Source of the DNA: Aristolochia californica
Lineage: Eukaryota > Streptophyta > Magnoliopsida > Piperales > Aristolochiaceae
Length of the DNA: 64,000 nt
Reading direction: 5' to 3'
Assembly (NCBI GenBank): GCA_029961685.1
Contig: JARWKL010000009.1
Span: forward strand, 26,739,208 to 26,803,207
The position numbers were made by a program, and so were the translations under genes. This document shows positions 10,856 to 22,400 of this stretch, one piece after another. The notes under the pieces were generated by a model. The model was not told the origin of the DNA. It ran no database searches and worked only from the letters and a program-made list of their open reading frames with translations. The stretch's first letter is position 1. Every line of letters begins with the position of its first letter.

Positions 10856-11521
10856 TGTTATGGTCCTGGGTCAAGTACCTATGTCTTCCGCTCCTAACAG
10901 GCCGGTCTTTTGGGTAGTATTGGTTAGGTTCTTAACATTTGGTATCAGAGCGGGCTCCCATGTCGCAAGTTCAAATCCCGGAGGGGGCGACCTAGAGGCC
11001 AACTTAAAATTACTGGTAGGCCGTAGGAACTTAACCCGGGTCCGGTCAGAGTCGCTAGAGTGGGCCGTCGTGGTCTTCAGCTCGCGAAGGTGGAGTGTGA
11101 TGTTATGGTCCTGGGTTAAGTACCTATGTCTTTTGCTCCTAACAGGCCGGTCTTTTGGGTAGTATTGGCTAGGTGCTTAACATTTGGTACCTGTTAGGAG
11201 CGGAAGACATAGGTACTTAACCCAGGACCATAACATCACACCCCACCTTCGCGAGCCGACGACCACGACGGCACAATGACATTGGCCCAACCCGGTGGCC
11301 TACTCTAGCGGCGGCCTACTCCTAGGGCCCCTTCGCAATTCTCCAGGTTGCCCCTTTCGAACCTACCAGTTATTTTAATCCAGTCTTTGCATGCCCTGGG
11401 ACTCGAACTCGTGACGTGGGAGCCCGCTCTGATACCAAATGTTAAGCACCTAGCCAATACTACCCAAAAGATCGGCCTGTTAGGAGCGGAAGACATAAGT
11501 ACTTAACCCAGGACCATAACA
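10856..11521. mobile_element. Inverted dimer of a TRIM element with 82-bp LTRs, TSD CATCT
   Basis: Order: LTR(+) 10856-10937, PBS TGGTATCAGAGC at 10940-10951, interior, LTR(+) 11101-11182, partial LTR(-) 11191-11235, interior(-), LTR(-) 11440-11521. LTRs open TGTTATGGTCC and close CTTAACA. The whole 666-bp unit is flanked by CATCT (10851-10855 and 11522-11526), and removing it plus one CATCT restores the host LTR exactly (compare 16936-16945). The interior has no coding capacity but holds GTTCAAATCCC / GTTCGAGTCCC, which resembles a Pol III B box. Size and LTR length recall the smallest known plant LTR elements (SMART/TRIM class); that link is from memory of the class, not a search. Confidence 0.88.
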
Positions 11522-11633
11522 CATCTTTATGGAAATTACTATATTTTACACATATGCCACTCCTTTGATGTGTGGGCTTCTTGTCTTGAGCTCTGGGCTT
11601 GAGCCCATCTTCCAACACTCCCCCTCAAGCTGG

Positions 11634-13632
11634 AGGAGAAAAGACATCATAAATACCCAGCTTGCCACATATACACGATAGGATTTTAGATGTAACAGGT
11701 TTAGAAGAATATCAACTACTTGCTCTTGAGATGATACATGTTTGAGAGAGACTATTCTTGCTTGAATCTTCTCCGGTATAAAATGACAATCCACCTTAAT
11801 ATGTTTAGTTCTTTCATGAACAACTGGATTTGAAGTGATATGAATGGCTGCTTGATTATCACAATGCAGATTCATGGACCCCTTTTTATAAAAACCTAGT
11901 TCGGTAAGAAGGGTCCTGATCCATAAAAGTTCACTAACGGTATGGGCCATAGCTCTGTATTCTGCTTCCATGCTAGATCTTGCAACCACATTTTGCTTCT
12001 TACTTTTCCATGTAACCAAGTTTCCCCCAACCATAGTACAATATCCTGATGTAGATTTTCTATCATCAAGAGATCAAGCCCAATCTGCATCTGAGAAGCC
12101 TTCTATGTTGAAGTGCCCATGTTTTTTATACAACAATCCTCTTCCCGGAGCTCCTTTTAGATAATGTAATATTCTCTCTAAAGCCTGCCAGTGGGTAATT
12201 TGTGGTTTGTGCATGAATTAACTCACCACACTTACAGCATATGATATGTCTGACCTAGTTACCGTGAGATAAATCAATTTTCCCACGAGCCTTTGATATT
12301 TGCCAATATCAATATCTTCTTCATTTGTGGCACATAATTTTACATTTGTATCCATAGGTGTGTCAACTGATCTACAACCCTTCATTCCTGTTTCTTCAAG
12401 GAGATCCAAGACATATTTCCTTTGAGACAATATTATCCCATGTTTGGATTGAAGAACTTCTATACCCAAAAATATTTAAGCATACCAAGGTCTTTAGTCT
12501 TGAATTCTTGACATATCATCTGTCTCACCTCTTGTATGCTCAAAGCATCATCACCGGTTAAGATAATATCATCCACGTATATGGCCAATAATATTTTCCC
12601 TTTGACCGTATCTTTATAATATACGAAATGATCAACTGAGCACCGATGAAAACCAAACCGTAGGAGTGTTTGACTAAATTTATCAAACCAAGCCCAAGGG
12701 GACTGCTTAAGCCCATATAAAGACTTTTTTAACTGGCATACTGACTCCCCCTCAACCACATAACCAGGTGGTTGAACCATATAAATTTCCTCACTGATAT
12801 CACCATTTAAAAAAGCATTTTTAACATCCAACTGATAGACGGGCTATGAGGAGTTAGCAGCAATAGATAAGATGATGCTTACCGAATTCAATTTTGCAAC
12901 AGGAGAGAAGGTCTCCTCATAATCTATCCCATAGCATTGCGTATAGCCCTTGGCAACCAGTCGAGCTTTAAGACGAGCAACCGATCCATCCGGATTATGT
13001 TTCACCGAAAAAACCCATCAACAACCAACCGGTCTTTTACCTTTCGGGAGTGATGTTAAGTATCAGGTTTGGTTTTCGTATAAGGCGTGCATTTCTTCAT
13101 CCATAGCTGACTTCCATCCTAGATGTCTCAGAGCCTCCTGATATGACTGCGGAACAAAAGTATAATAAAGGGCTGCAAGAAACTGAAAACACTCGGAAGA
13201 CAAGATTTGGTGAGACATAAAATTTGAGATAGGATGCGAAGTAGTACATGAGCGACGTTCTTTTCTTAAAGCAATAGGCCAAGTATCAAATTCAGGCCCA
13301 TACATAGGAGGAGAAGGACTTACCTCGGGTGGATCCGACAACTCCACAGGTGAAGGTACGGCCGGTGCATCAGGGGATGGATCCACTTCAAGATTGAATG
13401 GCACAAGCGGACGAGTAGTAGAAGGACAAGTCCATCCTGGAGGAGCATCATGGGAGGAGTAGAAGGAAGTGTCCTCAAAGAAAGTCACATCCCTAGAGAT
13501 AAACATCCTCCGAAGGGTAGGATTGTAACAGACATAACCTTTCTGGGTGCGAGAGTAACCCAAAAAAATACACTTCATAGACCGCAGGTCAAGTTTATTT
13601 TTATGTGGAGATGTAACATGAACAAAACCCAA
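11634..13632 (-). pseudogene. copia RT and RNase H region, frameshifted
   Basis: Fragments on the - strand show the C-terminal integrase linker (13632-13063), RT with DVKNAFLNGDISEEIYMVQP and the catalytic YVDDIILTG (12831-12460), the next RT part (12469-12218), and RNase H with SSMEAEYRAMAHTVSELLWI and DNQAAIHI (12034-11640). RT copies the element RNA and RNase H removes the template. The fragments lie in different frames with stops between, so no polyprotein can be made. Order and spacing are normal for copia. Confidence 0.85.
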
Positions 13633-14780
13633 ACACTTTCAAAGGAAGAGAAAAAGGATCTTCACCATTAAATAACACAGAGTAAGGAGTTTTATGATGA
13701 AGGACTGATGAAGGTAACCTATTAATGAGAAAGCATGTTGTAAGTATAGCATGAGGCCAATAGAAATAGGGTACCTTCATGGAGTGGAGGAGGCCCCGAG
13801 CAACTTCAAGAAGATGACGATTTTTCCTTTCAGCAACACCATTTTGTTGAGGAGTATAAGCACATGATGTTTGATGAATAAGCCCATTACTCTCACAAAA
13901 TGATTTGAAGTCATGAGACATGTATTCCTTAGCATTATCAGCTCTAAGGGTTTGAATTTTCTTCCCAAATTGTGTCAAGACCATAGCATGAAAATTTTTA
14001 AACAAAGGAAGAATTTCGGAACGCTCTTTAAATAGATATAACCAAGTCACTCGAGTAAAATCATCAACAAAAATGACAAAATATTTAACTTGGGAAATAT
14101 TTGAGACACATAAAGGGCCCCATACATCAGAATGTATTAGATCAAACGGAGCAGTACTTGTAGTTGTAAGACGAGGAGAATATGTACTCCTGACATGTTT
14201 ACTTAATTGACAAACCTCACAACTGAAATTAAAAGTCCTTTTAAGGATGGAACCAAAGAACGAACTGAAGGGGTAAATGGATGACCAAGTCGGTTGTGCC
14301 AAAGTTGGGCCTCAGATGTAGTGGACGATAATGCAACTAATGGTGGAAGAGTGAAGTAGTACAAACCCCCCTTTTCATGGCCGCCACCAATCACCCGCTT
14401 CGTAGTGAGATCCTGAAAGACACAAGAAGATGGTGAGAAGTGATAGAGCAATTTAATTGTTTGGTTAATTGGCTAACCGAGAGCAAATTTAAAGGAAATT
14501 GAGGAACAAAGAAAACATCTTGAAGGGGAATAGATGAAGTAAGAGAGGAGGAACCTTTGCCAAGGACCTTGGTTTGGGTACCATCAGCAATAGTAACGAA
14601 TTTATAAGGATAACAAGGAGATAAGGACTGCAACAAGTGTTTGTTACCTGATAGATGTTCGGAGGCCCCGGAGTCGATGGTCCAAGAGGAAGAGGAAGAA
14701 GAGGAAGAAAGCATACCTGAGGCAATAGTAGTGGCAACAGTAGATGATGAGGGAATAGAGGATTCCATGAAGGACTTCAT
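13601..14780 (-). pseudogene. copia protease and integrase region
   Basis: Protease active site region WTIDSGASEHLSGN (14690-14640), pre-integrase LWHNRLGHP (about 14310-14280), and integrase with DDE candidates in HSDVWGPL, RADNAKEY and QNGVAERKNRH (14302-13601). The three lie in three frames. Catalytic residues are still present, so decay is recent enough for the domains to be read. Confidence 0.85.
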
Positions 14781-14879
14781 TTTCTAAAATGCAGCATAGT
14801 CCTCAACCGTAAGAGTCACATTTCTGGATGATGATTCAGCCTTATCTTCATTTTTCTCAACGTTAATTGAGACTAGGTT

Positions 14880-15741
14880 AGTTGTGGCCCAATTAGGCTT
14901 GCCATGAAGTTTCCAGCATAATGCCACAAGGTGGTTCTGACGGCCACAATAAGTGCAAAGTTGAGGCTCAGTACGAAAAATAATTCTGACCCGTTCTACT
15001 TCCTCTATTTTCAGCCCCTCTCATAGTTCGACCCCCTCTCGTATTTTTGCCCCGTCCTCGGAATGAGAAAGATGTTCCCAGATTGCCAGAGAACATCGCC
15101 GATGGAGCATCAATAGGAGAAGGAGGAGATGGATCGGGTATTTGAAGTAATGTAGCACTAATATCATCGAAGGATGGAAGAGCAGAAGAACTTAGAAGCT
15201 GAGTTTTGGCCACCTCAAGGTATGGTTTAATATTCGATAAGGAAATGGTTGCTGCCAAAGCTTCTCTTTGTCGTTCTTGAATGGCAATATCAGTAGAATA
15301 TGGCTGAGATGGTTTCCATTCTTGAAGAAGACCTCGAAACTGTGCCAAAAAATCATGAATATTATCTCCATGTTTCGTATGCAGCATGTTTTGTAATACA
15401 TCATATATTTTTTGTAATGAAGCAGTGCTTGAGTAAAGCTTGGCACAAGTGTCCCATATGTTCTTGGTGGTTTCCAAGTGGACAACATTGTTGGCCACCT
15501 GCTCTTCCATGCTATTAATGAGCCAACTTATCACCATGTTATCATCCTTAACCCACTTGTGGTAGGATGCATCTTCTTCATCAATCGGAGGAGGAAAGTT
15601 AACAACGTGGCTCAAGAGGTCACGAGTAATAAGAACCCTCCGAATCGATTGTGACCAGCTCATGTAATTGGAGAGACCTCTAATTAGAATTGTAGTAATA
15701 CGGAGTGTATCACTCTTATTACTATTGTATCCAATCTCCAT
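14880..15741 (-). pseudogene. copia gag with CCHC zinc knuckle
   Basis: The ORF from ATG at 15741 runs 257 codons: UBN2-type capsid region (LSNYMSWSQSIRRVLITRDL; VISWLINSMEEQVANN), then a Gly/Arg-rich stretch (RGRGKNTRGGR). A stop at about 14968 is followed by CTYCGRQNHLVALC, a CX2CX4HX4C knuckle for RNA binding. The start is supported by the same MSNKSD-type opening in the related gag at 19636. Confidence 0.85.
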
Positions 15742-17027
15742 GATGAGCCAAGTAAAATATGGAGGTCAAGGGAAAAGGTCTTCTTCAAAGAATAATTACT
15801 CAATGTAATTTGAAGAACCCGTAGACCAAATCATTCACCAAAAAAAGAGAACAAGAACCAATTTCTTTCACAAGGGCAAGCACCAAATTATCAACAAATT
15901 TGTGCCTTTAGAAAGTGATAATAACATCCAGCCATCACTGAACTTCTCTTGTATTCATAAGAACAAAGAGAAGCAAGTAGATGCAACCGATTAGGCCTTA
16001 ATCCAAACTCCAACACAAACGAGCAATAGAAAAAAATTTAGAGAAGATTTAATGACAAACCAAGACACTTGGAAGAGATTTATCTTCAGCTCATGGGAGA
16101 CATCAACGTAAAAAAAATTAAATTGTTGAAGTTAAAAAAAAACGGAACTACAAAGGGTAAATGACTGTTGGAATTTCATCAAACATATAATGGGCATCCA
16201 ACAACATAACACAAACCCATGAGCAACCTTAAGTAGGAGAAGATACAGCAACATATGCTGGAATTCTACCTCAAATGAGATGGATCCAAATTACATAAAG
16301 GTAATTGAATTTCACCATCAATCTTAATAAGATGCAAATAACAAATGATCTTCATCACTCTTGTAATTGATTTACAAGGAGTCAAGATTATAACATCAAT
16401 TTAGTCATAAAAATAAATCTTTACAACATATAAAGATTTATCTTGTCTGGATGTGACTCAAAATTCAAGAAGTAAAGAAAAACAGAAAAAAGGAGTAAGT
16501 AAATAAGAAAACGAAACAAAAAAAAAACGTAAATAGGAAGAGTTTGAACTTATCTCTTCATGACTAAACTCCTTTTACAACATCTTGAACAAATTTCATA
16601 ATAACGTCATGAAAAGATCCTAAACTCCTTGCTCTGATACCATGTAAAATTTAGGATCTCATGAAAGGAACTTTAGATCAACAAGAAAGAAGAAGAAGAA
16701 GAAGAGAGAAGGAGAAGACAAGAAGAAGAACATGGACGGAAAGAGTTTGGATTAAGGAAGAAGAGGGTTGTGTCAAAAAGAAAAATGAGGGCTGGATGAA
16801 TTTGCGGAAAGAGAGGAGAGTGCTTCAATACCCTACCTCTTAGCCAATGCCTTTATTTATAGTTTTACGATGCCCTTAGGGCTACAACTTGATAAAACAA
16901 AAGAAATAAAAGGAACACATATTTACACTTCTATGCCATCTTTATGGAAAGTACCATATTTTACACATATGCCACTCCTTTGATGTGTGGGCTTCTTGTC
17001 TTGAGCTTGTGGGCTTGAGCCCATCCA

Positions 17028-17094
17028 CCATATTAATTTTGGGACTTCTTACTGTGAGGGTCATGCAAGACTCTTTCATATATGCTCTTGAATA
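17028..17094 (-). mobile_element. Outer part of the split LTR (see 10334-10557)
   Basis: The reverse complement begins TATTCAAGAG and continues like the LTR at 32841. It is joined to the copia 5' LTR at about 17027 and to the PPT CTCCCCCTCAAGC at 17095. Confidence 0.7.
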
Positions 17095-18598
17095 CTCCCC
17101 CTCAAGCTAGAGTTTATAACTTCAGCTTGTAATGAAAAGGATTTTTGGTCTTTAATCTTCATTAGTTAAATTTTTTTCATAGATGTTAAATCTTCGTCAT
17201 TTGTTTTCCCCCTTTCATGAATATTTTGGTCACATAAAAATTACCACAACATGTGGAACACAATACCTCTTTCTTGTACTTCTTCTACTTCTCCCCCTCA
17301 AATTGGGGATAAAAAGAACATAGAGACCCAACTTGGACAAAACAAAATTTGGGAGAAGAAAATCAATCCTAGTCATACGATAAAGGTCCATACATCGGTC
17401 AAAACAATCATAGTCTAAAACACACTTCACTCAATTTTAAAGGCAGAAAAATGGCCCAACTTTAGGGCTTAACAATGAGACTACTCACTTTTCAATGGTA
17501 GCACAAACACAAATCACATCTTGAGTGAAGAATAAAAGACTTGACTCAAGTTGGATTTTGGGCACACTCCTATACTTTTTAGGTTGTGGTTCTAGTCATT
17601 GCTCTGAATTGATGAAAACACAAGAAGATAAACTAAAGAAATGCTAGAAGAAAATAACTTTAACCGGAAGGAGGCGACAATGCAACACTCATACTTCCAA
17701 ACAAATTCTAGATGTCACCTTTTTTTGAAATACTAGGGGAGATTATAACATTAGAACTTAATAAATTTAACGAAGTATAAATGTTTTGTAGGGTGACCAC
17801 AATTTTTGGAGTTGATGATATGTAAGATACACAACCAAGTAACAAAAATGTAAAATTTGAATACAACATTGAAGCATAATTTTTTTGCATACCTTGAAAG
17901 AGCACATCATGGAGTTATTAATTCTAAAAAAAAATCTCTGATTATAAGAGAACTTTGACTTAAAAACTAGGATTTTAGGAGAAAAATAAACTCAAATTAC
18001 ATTAATGCATGGAGAGATAACAAAAGAGAAAATATAAAAAAAAAGATATTTTTTTGAAAAAATGATCTTTGGTTAATCTGATATCAATATCACCAAAACT
18101 ATAGCTTTGAATCACAAAAAGAATTTTTGCTAAAGAATCGAGATTCAAAAAACTTTAAATTGATCTCTATTTAAAAAGAAAAAGATTCTTTTTATGACCA
18201 TTTGATTTTCTTCATTTTTTAATTTGACCCATGTCGACTCCAATGCAAATATCTCCTTAAATATAGATTAGATTGACATAAAAAAAATTCTTATGGAAAT
18301 CGAATTTGATACCTTTGATCCAAGTATAAATTTACTTCATAAAATATACTTATTTTTAGAGAAAGAATCTGATAGAATTTTGGACTCTTTAATCTGGCCG
18401 AACTGAATACCCTTTCTTCTTTGACCCACATGACTATTGAGTCTTTCAATACTGATATCTCCCTCTAGAGAACTCAGATTTGGAATTGGTGTGATAGATA
18501 AGAAAAAAGATTTAAAGTTATTTCTTCTAACATATAATTCTACATACAAAGTCTCGTTCTTGATGGTATAAAATACGTAAACAATTGAAGCTCGTTCT
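17095..18598 (-). mobile_element. Non-coding interior of the split-LTR element, with two PPTs
   Basis: Read on the - strand, it ends in a PPT next to the LTR (17095-17106). About 195 bp inside is a second PPT (17291-17303) directly after the tail of a copia RNase H (SKLGLYVLFIPNL at about 17330). The rest is AT-rich without gag or pol. The 17200-17620 part matches 38850-39240, and its inner half matches 32500-32840. The right end abuts a truncated LTR at 18599. Confidence 0.65.
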
Positions 18599-19635
18599 CC
18601 ATGGTTGTAAAAGCTGGTGCAACTCACCATGAGGACATGAGAAGCCAAGAGGAGTCATCACACAAGCTGGCATGAGCTGGCATGAGTTAGACAATTTGGA
18701 GATCTAGTGGGACCCACAAATATACCACGAGCTGGTGTCTTTATCACATGAGTTGCAAGATCAAGTGGGACCCAAAAAGATACCACACGAGCTGGCACCT
18801 CCAACCAAGAGTCACATCCTTATAAACAGATTAGAGATGGATATATTTTACACTTCTAAATTAAGCTAAGTTATCTTTAGTAAATGTACATAAACTCTAC
18901 CACTCCTCCACTATAAATAGAGGAGGCCTTGTACTTGGAAAAATAAATCAAAGCAAAGAGTTCTCTCTTCTCCTTCTCTCATGTAGAGTTCTCTTCCTTC
19001 TTCTTTTTTTATTCTTCTCTCTTTTCTACCTGAGAACTCTCTCTCTCTTTTTCTTTCTTCCCTATCTCACCTTGCTCGAGATATTAGTAATGGGGTCCTA
19101 AATTCAACATGGTATCAGAGCATCAAATTTGGGATCCCCATGCCAAATGAATGCTCTAAGAAGGTATGATCAAAGTTGTTCATAGAAGGCTCTTTATGAA
19201 GCAAGATTGAAGCTCATGAGAAAAATTTTTTGTTTCTGATATTATTGATTTATGCTACTGGTTTTTGGATATTATAAGATGGTTTAGAGATATTTTTATG
19301 AATGTCTACATCTTATGAGATTATGGAAATATATGCATCTTGGATTGAAAAAAGTTACTAAGGCAGTTTTGTCGGTTCTGAAAATTTTGACTGAGACCAA
19401 TTTATGTTGAGATTTTTGCATAAGAAAATATAATTTTGTGGGAACAAGATTCCATGATAAAGAAGAATGATATTGAGCCTATTATGAGTAATATTTTCAG
19501 AAATATGATTACTTAACTTTTATGCTAAGTCTCTCCATTAACCGAGTTGGTTAAAGACCTCTACTTGCTTTCTTTGATTAGTAGTTGATTGGAGAATTCT
19601 TTTAAATTGAATCACATATTATAACTGAAGAAAAT

Positions 19636-20180
19636 ATGAGTAATAAGAGTGATATACTCAGAATTACTACGATACCATTGCAAGGGGTATGAAATTTTAT
19701 GAGTTGGTCCACATCGGTTAGAAGGTTTCTTATAACAAATGACCTACTTGGTCATCTCACCAACCGTGGACCACCAGTTGATGAAGAGGATATTTTTTAT
19801 AAAAAGTGGCTAAAAAATGATACTTTGGTGATTAGTTGGCTAATCAATAGTATGGTAGAACATGTCTCTAACAATGTTATTCATCTTGAAACTGCGAAGC
19901 AAGTTCTGGAGACATGTGCTAAGCTATATTCTAGTCCCAATAATCTACATAGGCCATATGATCTTCTCCAAAACTTTTTGAACACTAAACAAGGAGAGAA
20001 TATCCATGAATATTTGGCCCACTTTAGAGGATTTTTCAGGAGTTGAAATTAGCTATGCCTACTACCACAGATGTCTCGGTACAAGACAAGCAGAAAGAAG
20101 CATTAGTCACGGCTATTTACCTTGCAAATATTAAATCATATCTTGAAATTGCTAAGAGTCAACTTCTTAGCTCTTCTGCG
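19636..20180 (+). pseudogene. copia gag, N-terminal part (continues at 24984)
   Basis: It starts at ATG 19636 (MSNKSDILRITTIPLQG), has an in-frame TGA near 19690, then MSWSTSVRRFLITNDLLGHL and the UBN2 core. It is cut at SQLLSSSA by the insertion; the partner continues VPTFDDVCVTLLHIPDSS just after 24984. The relative at 15741 reads SQ/TQLLSSSALPSFDDIS without a break, which proves the split. Confidence 0.85.
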
Positions 20181-20534
20181 TGTTATGCACGTAATAATAT
20201 TATTATTTAAATTTTTTTATTTAATTTACTTTATTTTATTTCAGTTAAAGAATTAATAGGCCATATGGGTTTTTTTGGAATATTTTATTTATAGGGGTAT
20301 TTTTTAAATATTTTATCTTAAACCTTGTAAGGATGAACCATATTTAAGGGGTAAGAGTAATGAGAAAGACAAGCACTGATTTAGAGTAAACAGGGTTTTG
20401 AGTTCTCCTCAACAAGCTCAGGGGTGTGCGTTCTCCTCAAAGAACCTAGGGTTTTCAGGCTTCAGTTTGGCTTGATTTTCGTCTTTCTCTTCTTCCTCCC
20501 TACAAATCCATCTGTCAGATATGAGACCATAACA
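20181..20534 (+). repeat. Left LTR of the gene-capturing element
   Basis: 354 bp, TG...CA. It is AT-rich in its 5' half, then holds AACCTTGTAA, TATTTAAGGGG and a TC-rich 3' end. The PBS starts 2 bases after it. Confidence 0.9.
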
Positions 20535-20588
20535 ACTGGTATCAAAGCGGGAACACAATGAGCCATTCTATATCCTAGGAAAAAGGGA

Positions 20589-21430
20589 TTGCCAATCGAG
20601 ATGAATTGGAAGAAATACGCGCATGGTGTGCATCTTCCATTAAATTTTCTGCAACGGAGCAACTCGTTGCCACAGAAAAGGTCATACGACCTCAAATCTC
20701 CGAGCACGACATATGCACAGAAGGACTGTCTTGGACGGACAGAAAGGCCAAGGGCCAGAAAATTTTGTTGTCGCCAAGCACGAAATAAGCATTGAACGAG
20801 AGGCAGTAGACACTATCTCGGACGGGCAGAAATGCCAAAGGCCATAAAATTTTAATATTTCCAAGCAGGGAAGTCTAGTAACGGGCTAGACAAATTTAAG
20901 TTCCCGATCATGGAAATCAGACGATAGGGACCCTAGAAATCCAAAATCAGAGGCTTATAAGAAAAACACCTCATCGGTAAGGACAAATTTGCATTCACTT
21001 TCGAAACACCCTTTCTATTGGGACACAATAAAAATCCGAACAGGAGACATCCGTAATTGGGAAACAAAAATCCGAGAGCCCACTGTCTCGGGAATTCTCC
21101 AAGCGCCGAAGCCCCAAAGGGTGGCTAGTCGCCACTGAAAGAAGAGGAGGCGATGTAGGCTCCATCGAAGAAAATTTCGGTGGGCTTTGGTTTCAAAATG
21201 AGACTTCTTCCGCTCAATCTCGTGTTCGGCAGCCTAGCGGAAAACAAATTTCAACGCCTTTTGGGGTAAGCTTTAGAAAAACTGTCGATTTTTATGAAAA
21301 AAAGAGTCTTCCATGGTGTTGATGGGGCTCCAAGGGCCTGAGTAGCAGCAACGTTGCTCGAAAATTGGGGACGGAGCTTCTCTGTTCCGTGAAGTAGAGA
21401 ACCAATGCCCAATTGCTGGAATTCTGGCTT
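20589..21430 (+). pseudogene. Leader / gag-start region of the gene-capturing element
   Basis: ATG at about 20561 opens a broken frame whose segment DELEEIRAWCASSIKF resembles the charged start of gypsy gag proteins. Stops follow quickly. 20770-21430 has no believable frame and no recognised domain. The gag assignment is a guess from position. Confidence 0.3.
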
Positions 21431-21599
21431 GGGTGTATGAATTTCGAGATGAAATTTTTCTGGGGATCCCGGGATTCATAGAAAAAATATTAAGGGGACT
21501 GCTAAAAAGAAATTTTGGGGGGTTTTTGTTTTCTGTTGAAGTGCACAGTACCTATGCGTATGTTCGTTGTCCAATCGAAATTGTGGGGCTGAAATTTTT

Positions 21600-22400
21600 G
21601 TTTCCCATGTATGATGCTCTAGCCCTGTTCCTGCTTAATGGGATGCTCCTGAATGATAAGCACGTTTTTGTTGGTCCATTCGTTCGTAAACAGGAGGGAG
21701 AGACTTTTTTAAACAAGACAAAATTTAATAATGTTTATGTCAAGAATCTGTCAGAATCAACAACTGATGACGATTTGAAGAAAATATTTGGCGAGTATGG
21801 AAACATTACAAGTGTTGTAGTAATGAGAGAAGGAGATGGGAAATCCAAACGTTTTTTATTTGTTAACGTTGAGAATGCAGATGATGTTGCTCTAGCTATT
21901 GAGAGCTTAATGGAAAAAAAAATTGATAAAAAGGAGTGGTATGTTGGGAAGGCCCAGAAGAAATCAAAAAAGGGAGATGGAATTGAAGGGATGGTTTGAG
22001 CAAAATAATAAGGAGACTGGAGACAAGTATCAAGGGGGGAACCTGTACTGGAAGAACCTGGATGACAACATAGATGATGAGAAGCTGAAAGAATTGTTTT
22101 CTGAGTTTGGTATAATTACTTCATGCAAGGTTATGCAGGATCCAAGTGGCATAAGTCGGGGTTCGGGGTTCAGGCTTTGTTGCTTTCTCGACTCCTACGG
22201 AAGCATCTCGAGCACTGGCAGAAATGAATGGGAAAATTGTTGTCAACAAACCACTATATGTGGCACTTGCACAGTGTAAAGACGATAGGAGTCCAGTAGC
22301 AATGCCACCTATAGTTTTTGATTGTGTTCCATTTTCTCCCCCAGGTGCTCCAGGTTTGGGACAACAATTATTTTATGGCCAAGGTCCTCCCACTAATGTC
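21600..22400 (+). pseudogene. Captured poly(A)-binding protein fragment (end of RRM2, RRM3, RRM4, linker)
   Basis: The text follows cytosolic plant PABP: end of RRM2 (LNGMLLNDKHVFVGPFVRKQE), RRM3 RNP motifs (NVYVKNLSESTTDDDLKKIF; EWYVGKAQKKS), RRM4 ([44 protein letters not shown]) and the Pro-rich linker ([18 protein letters not shown]). PABP binds mRNA poly(A) tails. No introns lie between these parts, so the source was probably cDNA. Frame changes occur near 21990 and 22180, RNP-1 of RRM3 reads KSKRFLFV instead of KSKGFGFV, and the MLLE domain is absent. It is not a working PABP. Confidence 0.85.

Larger units (their letters stand above)
10558..17027 (-). mobile_element. Nearly complete copia element, - strand
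   Basis: The 5' LTR (about 17027 to 16643) is followed by a primer-binding site (TGCTCTGATACCA at 16630-16642), leader, gag, protease, integrase, RT, RNase H, PPT (11618-11633) and 3' LTR (11617-10558). The domain order PR-INT-RT-RH defines copia. The 3' LTR is about 389 bp once the 671-bp insertion plus TSD is removed, which matches the 5' LTR. The reading frame is broken in several places, so the copy is inactive. The outer tip of the 5' LTR (TGTTGGAAG) is missing at about 17024. It sits inside an older LTR. Confidence 0.88.

Noticed and set aside
10860..11162. 100-codon ORF spanning the TRIM
   Set aside because: It reads through an LTR, PBS and interior; the frame is a by-product of GC-rich repeats.
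21433..21999. Working RNA-binding protein gene
   Set aside because: Frameshifts near 21990 and 22180, damaged RNP-1 and missing MLLE domain; enclosed by LTRs with TSD, so a captured pseudogene.
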